DNA from: Tumebacillus lacus
GTDB lineage: Bacteria; Bacillota; Bacilli; Tumebacillales; Tumebacillaceae
Direction of reading: 5' to 3'
Assembly: GCF_026410385.1 (NCBI RefSeq)
Contig: NZ_JAPMLT010000007.1
Span: 124,001-188,000 of the forward strand
Length of the DNA stretch: 64,000 bases
The position numbers were made by a program, and so were the translations under genes. The notes below the pieces were generated by a model. The model worked only from the letters and a program-made list of their open reading frames with translations. It had not been told where the DNA came from and ran no database searches. Below, in pieces: positions 41,883-48,375 of this stretch; positions within the stretch are counted from its first letter, which is position 1, and each line of letters opens with the position of its first letter.

Positions 41883-41974
41883 GTGCGGAGACGGCAAGGT
41901 CGCGACTGGATCGCATCGTCGCGGGCATTTTGCCTGTCGCGTTTTTGTATGATGAATCATGAGGAGGTTGAAAC

Positions 41975-43114
41975 ATGGCCGTACAAACTGTCAACTCTGA
42001 AGAGTTGCACCACTGGCTGGAGCAAGGTGAGCCGCTCGTCCTGCTCGATGTGCGTTCACCGCAGGAGATCGCGGAATGGAAGATCCAGACGGAACCGGGT
42101 CTGTTGGTGAACATTCCGTATGCCGCGTTCGAACAAGGGGACGCGTCTGCGTGGCAAGACCTGCCCAAGGGCAAAAAGATCGCGGTCATTTGCCGTCGCG
42201 GCCGCACAGCCAAACTGGCTGCCGATGTGCTGGCCGAGCACGGCGACTATGATCTCTATGTCTTGGAACGCGGCATGCAAGGCTGGAGTCAGTTTTATCA
42301 CCCGGTCACCGTGCATGCGGACGACTCGTATACCCTGATCCAGATGATGCGGCTGGGCAAGGGATGCCTGTCCTACATGATCCACTCCGGCGGCGAGGCG
42401 GTCGTCGTCGATCCGGGTCGTCATGTCGAGGAGTATGTTCGCCTGGCCGAGCGGGAAGGAGTGCGGATCAAGCACATTCTCGACACACATCTCCATGCGG
42501 ATCACATCTCGGGCGCGAGTGAGTTGGCCGCACAGACCGGTGCGACCTACTATCTCTCCGCGCAGGAAATGCAGGAGGGTGTCATCCGCTACGAGGATGT
42601 GTCCCGCTATGAGCGCATCTCCTTGAGCGGCGTCGACCTGCAGGTGCTCCTGATGCAAACGCCGGGACACACGCCGGGCAGCGTTTCCTTCCTCGTCAAT
42701 GACCGCTGGCTGCTCTCCGGCGACACGATCTTTGTCAGCGGACTGGGTCGACCCGATCTTGGAGGCAAGGCGCAGGAGTGGGCGTTGAAGCTCTATGAAA
42801 CGGTGCTCGGCCAGATCGCGCCGTTGTCTGATGACGTGGTGGTGCTCCCGGCTCATTTTTCTGAGATCAGCGAACGGTGCGCGGACGGATATGTAGGCGC
42901 CGCCTTGGGCCGCATCCGGGCAGACAACGCCGTGATGCGTCTGACGGATGCGGCTGCGTTTGCGGCGGAAGTGACAGCACGCATCGGCACGACCCCGCCC
43001 AACTACGCAGAGATTGTGCAGATCAACCGCGGACTGGTCACAGCAGACGACGACAAGCGACTGGAGCTGGAAGTCGGTCCAAACCGCTGCGCAGTCAAAC
43101 ATCTGCCGCAATAG
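41975..43114 (+). CDS. Rhodanese-metallo-beta-lactamase fusion (persulfide dioxygenase/CstB-like)
   Basis: A 379-aa protein. The N-terminal rhodanese domain (residues 1-110) has Cys73 in 'IAVICRRGRTAKLA'. The C-terminal beta-lactamase fold has the HxHxDH metal site H172-L-H174-A-D176-H177 ('DTHLHADHIS') and later 'GHTPGSVSF' and 'LLSGDTIF'. This domain order is the reverse of the classic ETHE1-rhodanese fusions, but the activities point to persulfide or thiosulfate detoxification. Start behind GAGGAGG; monocistronic. Confidence 0.87.
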   Translation: MAVQTVNSEELHHWLEQGEPLVLLDVRSPQEIAEWKIQTEPGLLVNIPYAAFEQGDASAWQDLPKGKKIAVICRRGRTAKLAADVLAEHGDYDLYVLERGMQGWSQFYHPVTVHADDSYTLIQMMRLGKGCLSYMIHSGGEAVVVDPGRHVEEYVRLAEREGVRIKHILDTHLHADHISGASELAAQTGATYYLSAQEMQEGVIRYEDVSRYERISLSGVDLQVLLMQTPGHTPGSVSFLVNDRWLLSGDTIFVSGLGRPDLGGKAQEWALKLYETVLGQIAPLSDDVVVLPAHFSEISERCADGYVGAALGRIRADNAVMRLTDAAAFAAEVTARIGTTPPNYAEIVQINRGLVTADDDKRLELEVGPNRCAVKHLPQ

Positions 43115-43132
43115 AGCAACGGCGATCTCACC

Positions 43133-43163
43133 AAGAGAGGCACCCTTCCTGGGTGTCTCTTTC
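43133..43163 (+). terminator. Terminator of the rhodanese-lactamase gene
   Basis: AAGAGA-g-GCACCC pairs with GGGTG-t-CTCTT, then a T-run. Confidence 0.75.
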
Positions 43164-43279
43164 GATTTCACGACCGCCTCCTCCGCAGTGTGTTTTTATT
43201 TAGACTTTACATGTAATTTAATTCCAACTTGAATCGTGTGCACAACTTGTGTATTCTCGAAGAAAGGAGGAGAACAGGT

Positions 43280-44350
43280 ATGGGGTCCAATCATCGCATT
43301 TCTGATTTCAACGCTCGCTGGAGGCGGCTGTCTCTCAATACGTATTGGCTGGTTTTGATGCTTTCCTGTGTGGGCTCTGGACTCAATATTCTGCTTCTTC
43401 CAATTGAGGATGCGCACCGTCAAGATCTGCACACCCTTTTGATCGTTACACTTGTGCAAATCGTGCTGATTGCCACGGCTGAGTGGACGCTTCGATATCG
43501 AAAGCAATTTTTTATAGATGTGATGATCGTGCTCGGTGCTGTGTTGGCTGCGACGCTGTGTATCGTCAACAAAGAACCGGGCATTCTGTTTGTCTTAGTC
43601 CTGCCGATCCTCGTCCCGACTTTCTTGGGACAGCAGCAAAATCGAACGTTGTTCTCTTTGGCGGCGTCGCTCGTGACTTATTTTCTGTTGGTTATGTTCC
43701 ACGAGACGATCAGAATACGGACGAGCCCGAATGAAGTGATCTTGATCGTTTCGTTGATGGTGTCGTTTGCCTTTATCACCGTCGGGGTGCACAAGCGGGG
43801 GAGCGAGTTGCTCAAGATCCTGCTTTCTTCAATCAGAGAAAAACAAGAGATCGAACGCGTATCCAAACTGGATGCGTTGACCGGACTGTCGAACCATCGC
43901 AATTTTCATGAAACGCTGGAACGGCACCTCGATGAGTATGATCGAGACCCGTTTCCGCTGTATCTTTTGTTGCTCGATCTGGACTCATTCAAGAAAGTCA
44001 ATGACACGTACGGTCATCTGGCAGGCGATCTCGCGTTGAAGTATGTGGCGGGTGTGTTGCAAACGGCGATGATCGACCAGGCGGCCGCTTTCCGATACGG
44101 CGGAGAGGAGTTTGCCGTATTGCTCACTCACTGCACACCGTCGGAAGCGATCCGATTCGCGGATCGGATACGCGAGGAGATCGCCAAGCAGGCGCATCCG
44201 GAACTGGGCGGCAGGCATCTGAGCGTCAGTATCGGTGTGAGCCGGTATCGGCCGGAGCTCCACAAGGAGGAGCTCTTTGCCGAAGCGGATGCGTGTCTGT
44301 ATGAGGCGAAGCGCACGGGGAAAAACAAAGTGGTAGTGCACAAGGATTGA
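43280..44350 (+). CDS. Membrane-bound diguanylate cyclase (GGDEF)
   Basis: A 356-aa protein, start at 43280 behind AAAGGAGGAGAAC. Six hydrophobic segments fill residues about 20-190, an unnamed membrane sensor. A short linker helix then joins a GGDEF domain with 'DALTGLSNHRNFHETLERH', 'LLLLDLDSFKKVNDTYGH' and the active site 'FRYGGEEFAVLL'. The GG-E-E-F form is active in known enzymes. The RxxD inhibitory site expected just upstream is not seen, so product feedback through it is unlikely. It makes cyclic di-GMP in response to an unknown signal. Confidence 0.9.
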   Translation: MGSNHRISDFNARWRRLSLNTYWLVLMLSCVGSGLNILLLPIEDAHRQDLHTLLIVTLVQIVLIATAEWTLRYRKQFFIDVMIVLGAVLAATLCIVNKEPGILFVLVLPILVPTFLGQQQNRTLFSLAASLVTYFLLVMFHETIRIRTSPNEVILIVSLMVSFAFITVGVHKRGSELLKILLSSIREKQEIERVSKLDALTGLSNHRNFHETLERHLDEYDRDPFPLYLLLLDLDSFKKVNDTYGHLAGDLALKYVAGVLQTAMIDQAAAFRYGGEEFAVLLTHCTPSEAIRFADRIREEIAKQAHPELGGRHLSVSIGVSRYRPELHKEELFAEADACLYEAKRTGKNKVVVHKD

Positions 44351-44351
44351 T

Positions 44352-44972
44352 TTAGAGAAGCGACCACGCAAGCAGCAACTGGGCGGAGTAGTAGGTCGCC
44401 ATGACGGTCAGTTCGGCCGTTAGTGAGGGTTTGATGAAACGGTTCCAAGCGAGGACGGAGTCGGAGATCAGAAACAGCGCGGCACCGGCCAGCATGAAGG
44501 CGTCGCCAGTAAGAAAGGCGCGCCAGACCATGATCAGGATCACGGTGATGTAGCACATGACGGCGACGAGCAGTCCCATGCCCCCGGAAGCCAAGACGCC
44601 TCGGCGCAGCACGGCGACCGACAGGAGGCCGAGGAGTGTTAATACGACGGCCACGCTCGCTGCGTGTTCGTTGTCGCCTTGATCGGCAAACGCCGCGATG
44701 TAGCACACGTGGGCTGCAAAAAACGAGCTGAGCCCCGCCAAGAATCGGTCGCTTGGCAACACCAAAAACACATCTCCCGCCAGAGAGAGCACAAGGCCCG
44801 CCAGGAGCCATCGATGCCAGTCGTTGCTCCAGTCGGCACCAAGGAAAGCCAGAACGATGATCAGGATCATCGTAAAAGGCTTCCACACATATCTTGCTTT
44901 TGTCCAGCCGCGGCTGATGGCGAACAGATCCATCAAACCGCTGCCGATTGCAACACCTGTCAATATGATCAC
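44352..44972 (-). CDS. Lysoplasmalogenase family (YhhN/TMEM86) membrane protein
   Basis: A 206-aa protein with seven to eight TM segments. The GTG at 44972 is preferred because GGAGGAGG lies eight bases upstream; longer reading has no site. 'LLAGLVLSLAGDVFLVLP' and 'FLISDSVLAWNRF' hold the Asp residues conserved in the YhhN family. Characterised members hydrolyse lysoplasmalogen; the bacterial substrate is unclear. It converges with the GGDEF gene, the stop codons being about one base apart. Confidence 0.82.
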   Translation of the reverse strand: MIILTGVAIGSGLMDLFAISRGWTKARYVWKPFTMILIIVLAFLGADWSNDWHRWLLAGLVLSLAGDVFLVLPSDRFLAGLSSFFAAHVCYIAAFADQGDNEHAASVAVVLTLLGLLSVAVLRRGVLASGGMGLLVAVMCYITVILIMVWRAFLTGDAFMLAGAALFLISDSVLAWNRFIKPSLTAELTVMATYYSAQLLLAWSLL

Positions 44973-45077
44973 GGTCACAGCCTCCTCCAGATGTAAAACG
45001 GCTATGACAATTATAACCGACGTGGAGTTTCCTGTCGGTCTTTTTGCGTGGAACACCAGTAAAATACCCCTCTATGT

Positions 45078-45106
45078 TTGACAGGCGGTTTCGGCGGTGA
45101 TACTAT
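45078..45106 (+). promoter_or_regulatory. Promoter of sulP-arsR
   Basis: TTGACA (45078-45083), a 17-bp spacer and TACTAT (45101-45106): a near-consensus promoter 57 bases before the start. Confidence 0.75.
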
Positions 45107-45162
45107 TCCTGTATATTCAAATATTCAGAGATACGGATATTGATAGGAAGGATGAAGTCACC

Positions 45163-46383
45163 GTGGAAACACTCGACAAACGTGTCTACACACTCGGGCG
45201 CTTGAAGAAAGACTTGCTGTCCGGTCTGATCGTCGGGGTGATCGCGATCCCGCTGGGGATGGGGTTTGCGATTGCTTCGGGCGTGAAGCCGGAGTACGGC
45301 ATCTATACGACGATCATCGCCGGCATTCTCATCTCGCTGTTTGGCGGTTCGAAGTATCAAATCGGCGGACCGACGGGGGCGTTTATTCCGATTTTATTTG
45401 GCATTGTGATGACGTACGGGTATGAGAAACTGTTGATGGCGGGGTTTTTGGCGGGTGTCCTGTTGGTGATCATGGGGTTGCTGCGAGTGGGCACTCTGAT
45501 CAAGTTCATTCCCCAATCGGTGACCATCGGCTTTACGTCCGGGATCGCGGTGATCATCTTTACGGGGGAGATCCCGCATTTTCTCGGGTTGCAAGATGTG
45601 GAGAAGCACAAATACTTTTTGGATAATCTTCGTGAAATTTTCTTGCATATCGGATCGGCCAATCTGTACAGCATCGTCACCGCCCTCCTCTGTTTGATGC
45701 TGATCATCTTGACCGCGCGAACGCTCCCTAAATGGCCAGGGGCGCTGCTTGGCATCGTGGTGGCGAGTGTATGTGCGTGGTGGTTTTATGGCGACAAGGT
45801 CGAAACGATCAGGTCTGCGTACGGGCCGATTTCTTCCGCCCTGCCGAGCTTTCACTTTCCGGCGTTCACGTGGGACACGGTGGGCACGCTGATCTATCCC
45901 GCCTTGCTGATCGCGTTCTTGGGCGGCGTGGAGTCGTTGCTCTCGGCGGTGGTGGCCGACAACATGTCGGGCAGCAAGCACAACAGCAACAGAGAACTGA
46001 TCGGGCAGGGTCTCGCCAACATCGTGACTCCGCTCTTCGGCGGCATACCGGCGACGGGGGCGATCGCCCGAACGGCGACAAACATCAAGAGTGGTGCCAC
46101 ATCAAGGGTGTCCGGCGTGATTCATGGTATGATTGTGTTGGTGACGTTGCTGTTGTTTGCGCCCTTTGCTTCCCGGATCGCCTTGGCCAGCCTTGCGCCT
46201 GTGTTGATGGTGGTCGCTTGGAACATGAGCGAAAGGCACGAGTTTATGCAGCTGTTAAAGGCGCGGAACAGCGGTTCTTTTGTGATGGTTGTCACCTTTT
46301 TGTGCACGGTCTTCCTCGATTTGACGACCGCCGTGTTGGCGGGGATGGTGTTGGCGGCGCTCCTTGGCAAGAAGCGCGTGTGA
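45163..46383 (+). CDS. SulP-family anion transporter without STAS domain
   Basis: A 406-aa protein starting at the GTG at 45163 (VETLDKRVYTLG) after AGGAAGG. About 11-12 TM segments cover the whole length. 'GVIAIPLGMGFAIASGVKPEYGIYTTIIAGIL' and 'GGPTGAFIPILFGIV' are the SulP signature region, and 'IALLGGVESLLSAVVAD'-like text recurs as 'IAFLGGVESLLSAVVADNMSG'. The C-terminal STAS domain of SulP transporters is missing; the protein ends right after the last TM. Likely cargo is sulfate, bicarbonate or another anion. An ArsR-type gene follows 62 bases downstream. Confidence 0.85.
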   Translation: METLDKRVYTLGRLKKDLLSGLIVGVIAIPLGMGFAIASGVKPEYGIYTTIIAGILISLFGGSKYQIGGPTGAFIPILFGIVMTYGYEKLLMAGFLAGVLLVIMGLLRVGTLIKFIPQSVTIGFTSGIAVIIFTGEIPHFLGLQDVEKHKYFLDNLREIFLHIGSANLYSIVTALLCLMLIILTARTLPKWPGALLGIVVASVCAWWFYGDKVETIRSAYGPISSALPSFHFPAFTWDTVGTLIYPALLIAFLGGVESLLSAVVADNMSGSKHNSNRELIGQGLANIVTPLFGGIPATGAIARTATNIKSGATSRVSGVIHGMIVLVTLLLFAPFASRIALASLAPVLMVVAWNMSERHEFMQLLKARNSGSFVMVVTFLCTVFLDLTTAVLAGMVLAALLGKKRV

Positions 46384-46445
46384 AGAGGATCGCGGAGCAG
46401 ACCAAGAAATTTGTTGCGCAGATTGGAAGGAGCAGGAGTCGGTCT

Positions 46446-46772
46446 ATGAACTTGGAAATGCAGCGATTTAAAGCGGATTTTTTTAAGGCGTTGTCACACC
46501 CTTTGCGGATCAAGATCTTGGAGTTGCTGTCGGAAGGCGAGATGAGTGTGAACGAACTGCAATCGTTGGTCGGCAGCGAAGGCTCGGCGATGTCGCAGCA
46601 ACTGAGCATCTTGCGATCCAAAAACATCGTGGTCGGCACCAAAGAGGGCAATCGGGTCATCTACTCGTTGCGAGATCCGATGATCGTCGAGCTGTTGCAG
46701 GTGGCGCGCAAGATCTTTAACAATCACTTGATCGACGTGATGAACACGTTGGATAAATTGTCTGATGAATGA
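46446..46772 (+). CDS. ArsR-family transcriptional regulator
   Basis: A 108-aa winged helix-turn-helix protein. 'DFFKALSHPLRIKILELLSEGEMSVNELQ' and 'SAMSQQLSILRSKNIVVGTKEGNRVIYSL' are the DNA-binding segments. No Cys is present, so metal sensing through the usual thiol sites is not expected. It starts after AAGGAGCAGGAG and is probably cotranscribed with the SulP gene, which it may control together with itself. Confidence 0.87.
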   Translation: MNLEMQRFKADFFKALSHPLRIKILELLSEGEMSVNELQSLVGSEGSAMSQQLSILRSKNIVVGTKEGNRVIYSLRDPMIVELLQVARKIFNNHLIDVMNTLDKLSDE

Positions 46773-46789
46773 TTTGCTTCGCTCCATGC

Positions 46790-46846
46790 AAAAAAGGGAA
46801 GCTTGCCACCGGCGCACAGGCCGTTGAGCGAGCTTCCCTTTTTGTC
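46790..46846. terminator. Terminator after arsR (bidirectional)
   Basis: AAAAAGGGAAGCT pairs with AGCTTCCCTTTTT around a loop containing a second small GC stem; it lies between convergent arsR and the alkyltransferase-like gene. Confidence 0.75.
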
Positions 46847-46857
46847 GTTTCGGTCTG

Positions 46858-47169
46858 TCAGTGTGCAGGATGGTGCTGATAGCGATCCAGATCGATCCGG
46901 TCGCCGATGGAAAATTCGACGCCTTCCATCTCCAGCGACAGTCTTTGGACGTTAAAACTCTCGTCGTCTGAGAGGCCGATTTGGCCTTTTGAGTTGATCA
47001 CCCGATGCCACGGGAGGTGGTGCTTTTGGCTCATCGAGTGGAGAATGCGCACGACCTGCCGGGCCGCTCGTGGACTGCCAGCGAGCGTTGCGATCTGGCC
47101 GTACGTCATGACTTTGCCGGGCGGGATGTCCTTGATGATCTGGAGGATTCGTTCGGTAAAAGGGGTCAT
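46858..47169 (-). CDS. atl: Alkyltransferase-like protein (ATL)
   Basis: This 103-aa protein of the O6-alkylguanine-DNA alkyltransferase family has Trp54 in 'LPWHRVINSKG' where the active enzyme has Cys (PCHRV). ATL proteins cannot accept the alkyl group; they bind and flip alkylated guanine and hand it to nucleotide excision repair. The start at 47169 (MTPFTERILQ) overlaps the stop of the upstream 57-aa gene (ATGA). The Arg finger should be R37 in 'PRAARQVVR'. Confidence 0.9.
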   Translation of the reverse strand: MTPFTERILQIIKDIPPGKVMTYGQIATLAGSPRAARQVVRILHSMSQKHHLPWHRVINSKGQIGLSDDESFNVQRLSLEMEGVEFSIGDRIDLDRYQHHPAH

Positions 47170-47339
47170 CGTTTGTCTTTCTCCATCAGTTTGCGCACAT
47201 GGTCTTTTGGGTTCCAACAGTTGAACTGGTACTTCGGATGGGTGTCAAACCCCAAGCGAGCGCATTTTGTCACCTGTTTGCCGTTCCTTTTTTCCACGGC
47301 ATAGTGCTGACAGGTGGCGCAACAATGAAAGCGGCTCAT
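47166..47339 (-). CDS. 57-aa Cys-rich protein upstream of atl
   Basis: A short frame from ATG 47339, after AGGAG, to the TGA overlapping the ATL start. It carries five Cys (6, 7, 10, 26, 41) with His and Tyr in 'SRFHCCATCQHYAVEK', 'VTKCARLGFDTHPKYQ' and 'FNCWNPKDHV', suggesting metal or iron-sulfur binding. Small proteins with this look occur in Bacillales but I cannot name the family. The tight overlaps imply one transcript with its neighbours. Confidence 0.75.
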   Translation of the reverse strand: MSRFHCCATCQHYAVEKRNGKQVTKCARLGFDTHPKYQFNCWNPKDHVRKLMEKDKR

Positions 47340-47347
47340 GCGATCTC

Positions 47348-48205
47348 CTATTCAGCCGGAACGATATACTTTTTGAGCAGTCGCAAGCTGTCTTTGTGGC
47401 GGTTCCAGAGGCCCTTTTTGTTGTCAAACTTTTTGGCGATGTCGCTTTGTTTCGAGGCCGGTTTCATCAGCGGTTTGCGGTAGGCGACGGTGCCGTTGCT
47501 TATGTAGTAGTTGTGGGTGATCACCGTTTTGTTTGCGCGCAGGACAAGCTCGATGACGTGCAGCAAGTGATCGGTGTCGCGCGAGATCCATTTGAACGAG
47601 TCGCGGAACAGGAAGGAGATCTCGCCGTTTTGGATCTGGGTCAGGTCGTCCAAGATCTGGCTGTCGACGCCCGATTCGAGCGCGGGCAGGTCCGGCAGGT
47701 CTGTTGCCGTCGGGGTGTAGGTGACGTATTGGTATTTCATCGTGGAAAGCGCGATCTGTTGGAACGCCTCCCAGGCGAGCGGATACCGGGACGGCAGCGA
47801 GCCGAAGAGATCCTGTGCGGGCTGATCCGCCTGACGGGCCAGTTCCGCGAGGTCGACTGTCGCAAAATACTCGATCGCTTGCGAGGTGAGGGTGCGGATC
47901 TCGCTGTCGTCGAGGAGCTTCAGCTCGCTGTGGAGGTGTTGGATCTGGTCGCTGTTGCGGACGGCGAGGACGACCAGCGCGTTGACTTCCTTGTGATAGG
48001 GCATGTAGAACGTGCCTTCTTCCAGCACGGTCAAGAGCAAGGTCGAGCGAAACTTTGCGTCGTTCCAATGCGAGAGGAGCGAGGTCAGCCGGTTTTCCAC
48101 GTCGTTTGTGACAGCGGTGACCGTCTCTTCGTTCAGGTCTTTGGATTGCAAAAATACGCCGAGTTGTTCGTTCAAGTAGGTCGAGATGGGATGTGTAATG
48201 ATCAT
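47348..48205 (-). CDS. Hypothetical protein (285 aa), first gene of the atl operon
   Basis: A soluble, largely helical protein. The start ATG at 48205 follows CCAAGGAG. 'THPISTYLNEQLGVFLQSKDLNEETVTAVTNDVENRLTS' is amphipathic and the C-terminus is basic ('KPASKQSDIAKKFDNKKGLWNRHKDSLRLLKK'). No motif recognised. Its stop codon contributes the ribosome-binding site of the 57-aa gene. Linkage to an ATL protein raises the possibility of a DNA-related role, which is only guilt by association. Confidence 0.7.
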   Translation of the reverse strand: MIITHPISTYLNEQLGVFLQSKDLNEETVTAVTNDVENRLTSLLSHWNDAKFRSTLLLTVLEEGTFYMPYHKEVNALVVLAVRNSDQIQHLHSELKLLDDSEIRTLTSQAIEYFATVDLAELARQADQPAQDLFGSLPSRYPLAWEAFQQIALSTMKYQYVTYTPTATDLPDLPALESGVDSQILDDLTQIQNGEISFLFRDSFKWISRDTDHLLHVIELVLRANKTVITHNYYISNGTVAYRKPLMKPASKQSDIAKKFDNKKGLWNRHKDSLRLLKKYIVPAE

Positions 48206-48375
48206 TCACTCCTTGGATGGTCTGTGTGACTTGTTCTAGTATAACTGATTATCGCCCCTGTCTTTCTGTTTCTTTCCATGATGACGTTTTTTTATGAATG
48301 GCGGTCGAGGCGGCAGGAAACGGGTGATCTTTCTTGAAGGGATTTTTAACAGAGCAGGTGAGAGGGGGATGTCAG

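Noticed and set aside
41921-41950. Hairpin CGCGGGC..GCCTGTCGCG as terminator of the GNAT-like gene
   Set aside because: Pairing is imperfect and several alternative folds compete; not strong enough to list.
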